Counted from the first letter of the stretch, positions 1-5,304 are shown. The stretch: DNA of 5,679 bases from DASRBO01 sp035653595 (GCA_035653595.1 DASRBO010000051.1:1-5679), one strand, 5' to 3'. Numbers and translations are program-made. The notes: a model not told the origin generated them from the sequence alone.

Positions 1-140
1 AGATGGTCATGCCCGGGGACAACACCACCATCACCGTCGAGCTGCAGAAGCCCATCGCCATGGACGAGGGCCTGCGCTTCGCCATCCGCGAGGGCGGTCG
101 CACCGTGGCCTCCGGCGTGGTCACCAAGATCATCAAGTAG
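1..140 (+). CDS. tuf: Elongation factor Tu, C-terminal end (5' partial)
   Basis: This is the last 45 codons of EF-Tu, the GTPase that carries aminoacyl-tRNA to the ribosomal A site in the cytoplasm. The frame begins at base 3 and ends with TAG at 138-140. The visible peptide is the end of the C-terminal beta-barrel (domain 3), with the family wording MPGDN, VELQKPIAM, GLRFAIREGGRTV and the terminal TKIIK. Domain 3 contacts the tRNA T-stem and EF-Ts. The G domain and domain 2 lie outside the window, so activity cannot be judged. The next gene, rpsJ, starts two bases after this stop, which implies one transcript and translational coupling. The identification is very secure; only the left boundary is missing. 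Confidence 0.97.
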   Translation, partial: MVMPGDNTTITVELQKPIAMDEGLRFAIREGGRTVASGVVTKIIK

Positions 141-142
141 CC

Positions 143-469
143 ATGGCAGACGGGGCCCGCCAGAGAATCCGGATCCGCCTCAAGGCCTACGACCACGAGG
201 TGATCGACCAGTCGACGAAGAAGATCGTCGAGACGGTGCTGCGCACCGGAGCCAAGGTGCAGGGCCCCGTGCCGCTACCCACGGAGAAGCACCGGTACAC
301 GGTCATCCGGTCCCCCCACAAGTACAAGGACAGCCGCGAGCACTTCGAGATGAGGATCCACAAGCGGCTGTTGGACATCGTCGAGCACACCCCCAAGACG
401 GTGGACTCGCTCCAGCGCCTCGAGGTGCCCGCCGGCGTCGAGATCGAGGTCAAGCTCCAGACGTCCTGA
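143..469 (+). CDS. rpsJ: 30S ribosomal protein S10 (uS10)
   Basis: S10 sits in the head of the 30S subunit and, as NusE, also pairs with NusB in antitermination complexes. The 108-residue protein is near the usual 101-105. It opens with RIRIRLKAYDHEVIDQ, followed by the GPVPLPT loop, the YTVIRSPHKYKDSREHFE segment of the extended hairpin, and the end strand VPAGVEIEVKL. The ATG is two bases after the tuf stop, and I see no Shine-Dalgarno sequence in the preceding 20 bases, so initiation probably depends on ribosomes finishing tuf. Unlike the standard S10 operon, it is separated from rplC by 285 bases and so looks like the last gene of the tuf transcript. The protein itself shows no missing segments. 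Confidence 0.97.
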   Translation: MADGARQRIRIRLKAYDHEVIDQSTKKIVETVLRTGAKVQGPVPLPTEKHRYTVIRSPHKYKDSREHFEMRIHKRLLDIVEHTPKTVDSLQRLEVPAGVEIEVKLQTS

Positions 470-472
470 CCG

Positions 473-526
473 CTGCCGGCCCGGCAGTCTCCCCGGCCCC
501 GGCCGGTCGGGAGGCGGCCCCCGGCC
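473..526 (+). terminator. Possible terminator: two GC-rich inverted repeats after rpsJ
   Basis: Four bases after the rpsJ stop, CTGCCG (473-478) pairs with CGGCAG (482-487) around a 3-base loop. Next, GGCCGG (501-506) can pair with CCGGCC (521-526) around 14 bases. A run of five T (540-544) comes 13 bases after the second repeat, too far for a textbook intrinsic terminator. High-GC actinobacteria often use hairpins without a U tract, so (partial) termination of the tuf-rpsJ transcript is an inference. In such GC-rich DNA, short stems also arise by chance. Confidence 0.3.
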
Positions 527-534
527 AGTAGTTG

Positions 535-540
535 TATAGT
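535..540 (+). promoter_or_regulatory. Candidate -10 element (TATAGT) for the rplC operon
   Basis: TATAGT matches the sigma-70/HrdB-type -10 consensus TATAAT at five of six positions. It lies in the only clearly AT-rich island of the window (528-544). Transcription would begin near 546-548, giving a leader of about 208 bases before rplC. I find no convincing -35 hexamer 16-18 bases upstream; that DNA is G/C only. A TG lies directly against the hexamer, one base off an extended -10. The placement after rpsJ and before the densely packed operon is what makes it plausible. Confidence 0.4.
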
Positions 541-548
541 TTTTCGGC

Positions 549-701
549 TCGGCGGCGGGTGCCGCCGGACCCACTCGAGAAGTCGACGTTCGTGGTTGCC
601 CGCACCGGGGACGCCACGACACCAACCGAACGAGCGCTCCGCTCGGGTAAGCCCGGGCGGAGCCTCGTGCGTGTAGGCGGACCCACCGCCCGCCGGCACG
701 C
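549..701 (+). promoter_or_regulatory. Putative structured mRNA leader of the rplC operon (serial hairpins)
   Basis: Four stem-loops can be drawn in a row. H1: 549-556 with 561-568, loop GGGT, 8 pairs including one G-U. H2: 590-595 with 614-619, then an internal loop and 599-602 with 606-609. H3: 630-634 with 664-668 and 636-647 with 652-663, loop TAAG, about 17 pairs with one G-U and a single bulged C at 635; this is the strongest. H4: 669-673 with 697-701, enclosing GGCGG (676-680) with CCGCC (686-690); it abuts H3 with no spacer. Bases 702-732 are A/C-rich and look unpaired, leading to the rplC ribosome-binding site. A leader autoregulated by a ribosomal protein would be analogous to the E. 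coli S10 leader bound by L4, although that one lies before rpsJ. The ligand and function here are inference. Confidence 0.45.
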
Positions 702-740
702 AAGCCACCAGGACACCAGCACCACCACAGGCAAGGAACC

Positions 741-746
741 GGAAGG
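741..746 (+). promoter_or_regulatory. Ribosome-binding site of rplC
   Basis: GGAAGG ends eight bases before the ATG at 755. A second purine stretch, AAGGAA (733-738), lies 16 bases before the ATG and is probably too far to be the main site. This supports the chosen rplC start and makes the site reachable by any structural switch in the leader. Confidence 0.65.
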
Positions 747-754
747 CCGCAGAG

Positions 755-1396
755 ATGGCGAGCAAAGCGATCGTGGGCGAGAAGCTCGGGATGACCCAGA
801 TCTGGGACGACCAGAACCGGGCCATCCCGGTGACGGTCGTGCGCGTGAGCCCGGTCCGGGTGGTGCAGGTGAAGACCCCGGACAAGGACGGCTACGCCGC
901 CCTCCAGGTCACCTACGGCCGGCGCCGGCCCTCGACCCTCACCAAGCCGGAGGCGGGCCACCTGGCCAAGGCCGGGGTGGAGCCGGGCCGCCAGCTGGTG
1001 GAGCTACGCCTTGCCGACGTCAGCGGTTACGAGGTGGGCCAGGAGCTGCGGGTCGACGTCCTGAGCCCCGGCGAGCGCATCGACGTCACCGCCATCAGCA
1101 AGGGCAAGGGCTTCGCCGGTCCCATGAAGCGCCACAACTTCAAGGGCCAGGGGGCCGCCCACGGCAACCACAAGAAGCACCGGGCCCCGGGGGCGGTGGG
1201 GGCCTGCGCCACCCCCGCCCGGGTGTTCAAGGGCACCCGCATGGCCGGGCGCCTGGGGGGGACCCGGGTGACCACCCTGGGCCTGCAGGTCGTGCAGGCC
1301 GACGCCGAGCGGGACCTTCTGCTGCTCAAGGGAGCCGTCCCCGGCCCCCGCGGCGGCCTGGTCCTCATCCGCGACGCGGTGAAGGCGACCCGCTGA
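755..1396 (+). CDS. rplC: 50S ribosomal protein L3 (uL3)
   Basis: L3 is an early 50S assembly protein that binds the 3' end region of 23S rRNA; a long loop reaches toward the peptidyl-transferase centre. The 213 residues match the usual 205-215. The N-terminal AIVGEKLGMTQIWDD, the VTAISKGKGFAGPMKRH segment (about 111-127) and the loop AHGNHKKHRAPGAVGACATP (135-154) are diagnostic, followed by RVFKGTRMAG and the GAVPGPRGG ending. The glutamine methylated by PrmB in E. coli L3 (Q150) is Ala here, within GACATP, a wording I also recall from other actinobacteria. The TGA overlaps the rplD ATG by one base (TGATG), so L3 and L4 translation are coupled. It is the first gene after the structured gap and probably the head of this transcript. 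Confidence 0.97.
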   Translation: MASKAIVGEKLGMTQIWDDQNRAIPVTVVRVSPVRVVQVKTPDKDGYAALQVTYGRRRPSTLTKPEAGHLAKAGVEPGRQLVELRLADVSGYEVGQELRVDVLSPGERIDVTAISKGKGFAGPMKRHNFKGQGAAHGNHKKHRAPGAVGACATPARVFKGTRMAGRLGGTRVTTLGLQVVQADAERDLLLLKGAVPGPRGGLVLIRDAVKATR

Positions 1397-2211
1397 TGGC
1401 CACCTCGCCCACCTCGCAGCCCCGCGCCGACCTGCGCTCCCCCGACGGGGCCACCGTGTCGAGCATCGAGCTGGACCCGACCTACTTCGGCATCACCCCC
1501 AACGTGGCGGTGATGCACCAGGTGGTCACCGCCCAGCTGGCCGCCGCCCGCTCCGGCACCCAGTCCACCCTCACCCGGGCCGAGGTCCGGGGTGGGGGGA
1601 GCAAGCCCTGGCGCCAGAAGGGCACCGGCCGGGCCAGGCAGGGCTCGTCGCGGGCGCCCCACTGGGCCGGTGGCGGGATCGCCCTGGGCCCCAAGCCCCG
1701 CGACTACCGCCAGAAGACCCCCAAGAAGATGGTCGCCCTGGCCCTGCGCTCGGCACTGTCGGACCGGGCCGCCGAGGGCCGGGTGGCCGTGGTCGACGAG
1801 TGGGCCTTCGAGACCCCCAGCACCAAGGCGGCCGTGGCCGCCCTCGGGGCGCTCGGCACGACCGGCAAGGTGCTGGTGGTCCTGCGGCCGGAGGACGACA
1901 ACGCCTTGCTGTCGTTCCGCAACCTGCCCGAGGTCCGGGTCCTCCTGGCCGGGGAGCTCAACGCCTACGACGTGCTCTGCAGCGACTGGGTGGTCTTCAC
2001 CCGCCAGACCCTGCCCGGCACCGCCGCCACCGGCCCGGCCGCCCAGGCCGCCCCCGGCGAAGCGCCCGCCGGCGAAGCGCCCGCCGGCGAGCCGTCGGCC
2101 GGGGGAGCCAGCTCCGCCGCTCCCGCCGCCGGGGCCCCCGCCTCCGGGGAGACCACCGAGGCTCCCGCCACCGTGGCGCCGGAGGACGAGGCGGAAGGAG
2201 ACCAGGCATGA
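1396..2211 (+). CDS. rplD: 50S ribosomal protein L4 (uL4) with long Ala/Pro/Glu-rich C-terminal tail
   Basis: L4 lines the peptide exit tunnel with an extended loop and in E. coli also represses its own S10 operon. Residues 1-207 are the family core; the tunnel loop is seen at about 65-94 (GGGSKPWRQKGTGRARQGSS, then RAPHWAGGG), and the fold ends with LNAYDVLCSDWVVFTRQTL. Residues 208-271 are a low-complexity tail rich in Ala, Pro, Gly and Glu, with GEAPA repeats at 221-235 and an acidic end. The family usually has 200-225 residues, so about 50-60 are extra. The start at 1396 overlaps the rplC stop by one base and has GAAGG ten bases upstream. The frame stays open far upstream through rplC, but the position fits the family N terminus. 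The tail is probably disordered and solvent exposed (inference). Confidence 0.96.
   Translation: MATSPTSQPRADLRSPDGATVSSIELDPTYFGITPNVAVMHQVVTAQLAAARSGTQSTLTRAEVRGGGSKPWRQKGTGRARQGSSRAPHWAGGGIALGPKPRDYRQKTPKKMVALALRSALSDRAAEGRVAVVDEWAFETPSTKAAVAALGALGTTGKVLVVLRPEDDNALLSFRNLPEVRVLLAGELNAYDVLCSDWVVFTRQTLPGTAATGPAAQAAPGEAPAGEAPAGEPSAGGASSAAPAAGAPASGETTEAPATVAPEDEAEGDQA
2056..2100 (+). repeat. 15-bp tandem repeat in the rplD tail
   Basis: Units 2056-2070 and 2071-2085 are identical (GGCGAAGCGCCCGCC, coding GEAPA). A third, diverged unit at 2086-2100 codes GEPSA. The period is a multiple of three, so changes in copy number lengthen or shorten the L4 tail without breaking the frame. Confidence 0.85.
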
Positions 2212-2507
2212 CCGGGTTCGCCGACCCCCGCGACGTGGTCCTCCGGCCGGTCGTGTCGGAGAAGTCCTACTCCCTCCTCGACGACGGGGTGTACGTGTTC
2301 GTGGTGCACCCCGAGGCCAACCGGACCCAGATCCGCCAGGCGGTGGAGAGCATCTTCAGTGTGCGGGTGGCCAAGGTGAACACCCTCAACCGCAAGGGCA
2401 AGCGCAAGCGGAACCGCCGGATGGCCACCTTCGGCCGCCGGCCCGACACCAAGCGGGCGATCGTCACCCTGGCCGGCGACGACCGCATCGAGCTGTTCGA
2501 GAGCTAG
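2208..2507 (+). CDS. rplW: 50S ribosomal protein L23 (uL23)
   Basis: L23 sits at the exit of the nascent-chain tunnel and is the docking point for trigger factor and SRP. The 99-residue length is normal. The motif LRPVVSEKSYSLL (12-24) holds Glu18, which aligns with the E. coli residue known to contact trigger factor. YVFVVHPEANRTQIRQAVE and the VAKVNTLNRKGKRKRNRR segment (the basic loop that enters the tunnel wall) follow. The ATG overlaps the rplD stop by four bases (ATGA), with a strong AAGGAG (2195-2200) seven bases upstream. Nothing in the protein is unusual. Confidence 0.97.
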   Translation: MTGFADPRDVVLRPVVSEKSYSLLDDGVYVFVVHPEANRTQIRQAVESIFSVRVAKVNTLNRKGKRKRNRRMATFGRRPDTKRAIVTLAGDDRIELFES

Positions 2508-2514
2508 AGGAACC

Positions 2515-3351
2515 ATGCCCCTGCGCAAGCGCAACCCCACCAGCCCCGGCCGGCGCTTCCAGACGGTTTCGGACTTCGCCGAGGTCACCCGCGACCGCCC
2601 GGAGAAGTCCCTGGTAGAGCCCAAGCCGTCCACCGGCGGCCGCAACAGCTACGGCCGCAAGACCGCCCGCCACCGGGGTGGCGGCCACAAGCAGCGCTAT
2701 CGGATCATCGATTTCCGGCGCAACAAGGACGGCGTGCCCGCCAAGGTGGCCGCTATCGAGTACGACCCCAACCGCAACGCCCGCATCGCCCTGCTCCACT
2801 ACTACGACGGGGAGAAGCGCTACATCCTGGCCCCCGCCCGGGTGAAGGTCGGCGACGTGCTCCAGAGCGGCCAGGGCTCCGACATCCGCCCCGGCAACGC
2901 CATGCCGATGCGCTACATACCGGTGGGCTCGGTGGTGCACAACGTCGAGCTCAAGCCGGGCGCCGGCGGCAAGATCGCCCGCGGCGCCGGCATGAGCGTG
3001 CAACTGGTGGCCAAGGAGGGCGACTTCGCCACCCTCCGGCTGCCCTCCACGGAAATGCGCCGAGTGCCCATCGATTGCCGGGCGACCATCGGCGAGGTCG
3101 GCAACTCCGAGGCCGAGCTGGTGTCGGTGGGCAAGGCCGGCCGCAACCGATGGAAGGGCGTGCGGCCCCAGACCCGGGGCGTGGCGATGAACCCGGTCGA
3201 CCATCCCCTCGGCGGCGGCGAGGGCAAGAGCTCCGGTGGCCGGCACCCGGTGTCGCCCTGGGGCAAGCCCGAGGGCCGCACCCGGGCCAGGCACAAGGAA
3301 TCCGACAAGCTCATCATCCGTCGCCGCCGGACCCGCGGCGCCCGGAGGTAG
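2515..3351 (+). CDS. rplB: 50S ribosomal protein L2 (uL2)
   Basis: L2 is among the most conserved 50S proteins; it is needed for subunit joining and supports peptidyl transfer. The 278 residues equal the family norm. The N-terminal KPSTGGRNSYGRKTARHRGG, the central RNA-binding segment with KPGAGGKIARGAG (145-157) and the signature RGVAMNPVDHP (221-231) are all present, and the end is strongly basic (IIRRRRTRGARR). His230, equivalent to the important E. coli His229 (numbered without Met), is kept. The next conserved His of the usual DHPHGGGEG motif is Leu232 here (codon CTC at 3208-3210). The start is seven bases after the rplW stop, with AGAGGA overlapping that stop. Confidence 0.97.
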   Translation: MPLRKRNPTSPGRRFQTVSDFAEVTRDRPEKSLVEPKPSTGGRNSYGRKTARHRGGGHKQRYRIIDFRRNKDGVPAKVAAIEYDPNRNARIALLHYYDGEKRYILAPARVKVGDVLQSGQGSDIRPGNAMPMRYIPVGSVVHNVELKPGAGGKIARGAGMSVQLVAKEGDFATLRLPSTEMRRVPIDCRATIGEVGNSEAELVSVGKAGRNRWKGVRPQTRGVAMNPVDHPLGGGEGKSSGGRHPVSPWGKPEGRTRARHKESDKLIIRRRRTRGARR

Positions 3352-3356
3352 GACAC

Positions 3357-3635
3357 ATGCCCCGCAGCCTCAAGAAGGGCCCCTTCGTCGACGACCACCT
3401 GCTCAAGAAGGTCGACGACCTCAACTCCCGCAGCGAGAAGCGGGTCATCCGGACCTGGTCGCGGCGCTCGACGATCATCCCCGACATGGTCGGCCACACC
3501 ATCGCCGTGCACGACGGCCGCAAGCACGTCCCGGTCTACATAACCGAGTCCATGGTCGGCCACAAGCTGGGCGAGTTCGCCCCCACCCGGACCTTCCGCT
3601 ACCACGCCGGCCAGGAAAGGGCCGGGCGGCGCTGA
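3357..3635 (+). CDS. rpsS: 30S ribosomal protein S19 (uS19)
   Basis: S19 lies in the 30S head, forms a pair with S13 and reaches toward A- and P-site tRNAs. The 92-residue length is standard. The start PRSLKKGPFVDDHLLKKV and the central TWSRRSTIIPDMVGHTIAVH, then YITESMVGHKLGEFAPTRTF, are nearly the family consensus. The ATG is five bases after the rplB stop. GGAGG (3344-3348), inside the last codons of rplB, is eight bases upstream and fixes this start over the longer reading of the same frame. The stop overlaps the rplV ATG by one base. Confidence 0.97.
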   Translation: MPRSLKKGPFVDDHLLKKVDDLNSRSEKRVIRTWSRRSTIIPDMVGHTIAVHDGRKHVPVYITESMVGHKLGEFAPTRTFRYHAGQERAGRR

Positions 3636-4366
3636 TGCCCGGCCTCAAGACCAACGAGCGGGAGGGGACCCGGGCGGTGCTGCGCTACTGCCGCATGTCC
3701 GCCTACAAGGCCCGCGAGGTGCTCGACCTGATCCGCGGCCACGACGTCGCCCGGGCGGCGGAGATCCTCCGCTTCAGCCAGCGCGACGCTGCCCGGGTGG
3801 TGGCCAAGGTCCTCGACTCGGCCGTGGCCAACGCCGAGGCCAACGACGGCATCGACCCCGAGGAGCTGTTCGTGTCGGCCTGCTACGCGGACGAGGGAAC
3901 GACCATCAAGCGTTGGCGGCCGCGGGCCCGGGGCCGCGCCACCCGCATCCGCAAGCGCACCTGCCACATCACCGTCATAGTCAGCCGCCTGCCCGAGGAG
4001 CGTCTCGAGCGGTTGCGGGCCCGGCAGGCCGCCGACCTGGCCGCCCGGCGGGCCCGGCGGGTGGCGTCCAGCCAGCGCCGGACCCAGGGTCCGGAGGCCG
4101 AGGAGGCCACGCCCGGTGCGGCCGCCGAGGCCGAGGCCGAGGGCATCGTCGACGACCAGGCCGCCGCCGTCGAGGCGGCCGAGGCCGAGTTCAGCAAGGA
4201 GAGCCCCGCCGAGGGCGGGGCCGAGGCGACCGACGCCGAGGGCGGGGAGGAGCCCGGCGGGGCCGCCGCCGACATCGTGGACCAGCAGGCGCCGGCGGTG
4301 GAGGCGGCCGAGTCGGCTGCCTCCGAGGGCGACGCAGGCACCGAGCAGGAAGAAGAAGGCAAGTAA
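3635..4366 (+). CDS. rplV: 50S ribosomal protein L22 (uL22) with 125-residue C-terminal extension
   Basis: L22 lines the exit tunnel opposite L4 with a long beta-hairpin. Residues 11-118 are the core: CRMSAYKAREVLDLIRG, VLDSAVANAEAN, then ACYADEGTTIKRWRPRARGR and the strand THITVIV-like ending CHITVIVSR. Typical L22 is 110-120 residues; this one is 243. The extra part starts with a highly basic, probably helical stretch (about 119-151, rich in Arg, with ERLERLRARQ). It then becomes an acidic Ala/Glu/Gly region (152-243) with a duplicated 15-residue motif. Actinobacterial L22 often has a C-terminal tail, but this is long. The start overlaps the rpsS stop (TGATG); the purine stretch AGGAAAGG (3613-3620) is 14 bases away, so coupling probably matters. 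The tail's role is unknown. Confidence 0.96.
   Translation: MPGLKTNEREGTRAVLRYCRMSAYKAREVLDLIRGHDVARAAEILRFSQRDAARVVAKVLDSAVANAEANDGIDPEELFVSACYADEGTTIKRWRPRARGRATRIRKRTCHITVIVSRLPEERLERLRARQAADLAARRARRVASSQRRTQGPEAEEATPGAAAEAEAEGIVDDQAAAVEAAEAEFSKESPAEGGAEATDAEGGEEPGGAAADIVDQQAPAVEAAESAASEGDAGTEQEEEGK
4145..4318 (+). repeat. Diverged duplication inside the L22 acidic tail
   Basis: Codons at 4145-4189 read IVDDQAAAVEAAEAE and those at 4274-4318 read IVDQQAPAVEAAESA, 11 of 15 residues identical, with a 129-base (43-residue) period. Synonymous differences in most shared codons suggest an old duplication or selection on the protein rather than a recent copy. Confidence 0.7.
4208..4247 (+). repeat. 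13-bp direct repeat in rplV tail
   Basis: GCCGAGGGCGGGG occurs at 4208-4220 and again at 4235-4247, both in the same reading frame and coding AEGG. The 27-base period keeps the frame. The first copy is also part of a 7-bp hairpin, CCCCGCC (4204-4210) with GGCGGGG (4214-4220). Confidence 0.7.
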
Positions 4367-5301
4367 TGGGTCAGAAGGTCAATCCCTACGGGTTCCGCCT
4401 CGGCGTGACCACCGACTGGAAGTCGCGCTGGTTCACCGACCGCGACTACCAGGACTACGTCATCGAGGACTGGAAGATCCGCAACTACCTCAACACCCAG
4501 CTGGAGCGGGCGGCGGTCAGCCGCATCGAGGTCGAGCGCACCCGCGACCGGCTGCGGGTGGACGTGCACACCTCCCGGCCCGGCATCGTGATCGGCCGCC
4601 GGGGGGCCGAGGCCGATCGCCTCCGCACCGACCTGGCCAGAATCACCAACAACCCCAAGATCCAGCTCAACATCCAGGAGATCAAGCAGCCCGAGCTGGA
4701 CGCCGCCCTCATCGCCCAGGGCATCGCCGACCAGCTGGCCGGCCGGGTCAGCTTCCGCCGGGCCATGAAGCGGGCCCTGCAGACGGTCCAGAAGGCCGGG
4801 GCCCAGGGCATCCGGGTGCAGTGCGCCGGCCGCCTCGGCGGCTCGGAGATGTCCCGGCGCGAGTCCTACCGCGAGGGCCGGGTGCCGCTGCACACCCTGC
4901 GGGCCGACATCGACTACGGCTTCCGCGAGGCCCGCACCACGGTGGGCCGCATCGGGGTGAAGGTCTGGATCTACAAGGGCGACATCCTCCCCTACCGCAC
5001 CTCGGCCGAGGACAAGATCACCCGCGAGGCGGCCATGGCCGTCGGGGAGACGTCGGGCCAGGCCCGCCCCCGCCGGGTCATCTCCGCCGGAGGCGGCCGG
5101 CGGCGCCCCGACCAGGGCGAGCCGGGCGAGGGGCCGCTGGGGGCCGGCGTACCGGAGCCGGTCGACACTCCCGACGCCGGGCCGGCCGGGGCGGCCATCG
5201 ACCCCGAGCTGGAGCGGATCCTGGCCGAGGAGGAGGAGATCGAGCGTCGCACCCGCGACGAGCATCACGAGGCTCCCCACTTCCGCAAGGAGAGTGACTG
5301 A
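4366..5301 (+). CDS. rpsC: 30S ribosomal protein S3 (uS3) with extended C terminus
   Basis: S3 forms the mRNA entry channel of the 30S subunit together with S4 and S5 and helps unwind mRNA. The N terminus GQKVNPYGFRLGV is diagnostic. A type II KH domain carries the GxxG loop G77-R78-R79-G80 within RPGIVIGRRGAEADRLR. Arg131, Arg132 and Lys135 in FRRAMKRAL match the E. coli residues linked to helicase activity. RLGGSEMSRRESYREGRVPL and TLRADIDYGFREA complete the C-terminal domain, ending near residue 210. The remaining ~100 residues are a Gly/Pro/Arg linker followed by an acidic, probably helical segment (279-300, ELERILAEEEEIERR). The usual length is 210-275; this is 311. The ATG overlaps the rplV stop by one base, with AAGAAGG (4353-4359) six bases upstream. 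Confidence 0.97.
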   Translation: MGQKVNPYGFRLGVTTDWKSRWFTDRDYQDYVIEDWKIRNYLNTQLERAAVSRIEVERTRDRLRVDVHTSRPGIVIGRRGAEADRLRTDLARITNNPKIQLNIQEIKQPELDAALIAQGIADQLAGRVSFRRAMKRALQTVQKAGAQGIRVQCAGRLGGSEMSRRESYREGRVPLHTLRADIDYGFREARTTVGRIGVKVWIYKGDILPYRTSAEDKITREAAMAVGETSGQARPRRVISAGGGRRRPDQGEPGEGPLGAGVPEPVDTPDAGPAGAAIDPELERILAEEEEIERRTRDEHHEAPHFRKESD

Positions 5302-5304
5302 CCG

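Noticed and set aside
559..754. A possible leader peptide starting at GTG 559 within the gap.
   Set aside because: It has no ribosome-binding site in front and no early stop, since the frame runs on into rplC. No run of regulatory codons is visible.
187..961. Overlapping minus-strand open frames covering rpsJ, the gap and the start of rplC.
   Set aside because: They have shadow-frame composition, no recognisable domain and no ribosome-binding site; the gap is better explained as terminator, promoter and leader.
532..1395. The rplD reading frame stays open upstream to 532, through the leader and all of rplC, suggesting a 559-residue protein.
   Set aside because: The upstream part is Arg/Gly/Pro-rich shadow sequence typical of alternate frames in GC-rich DNA. 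It overlaps the clear rplC gene, and the L4 family N terminus fits the ATG at 1396.
4204..4220. Perfect 7-bp hairpin with a GAG loop in rplV, terminator-like.
   Set aside because: It lies inside the coding region with no T run and is explained by the GCCGAGGGCGGGG repeat in a GC-rich tail.
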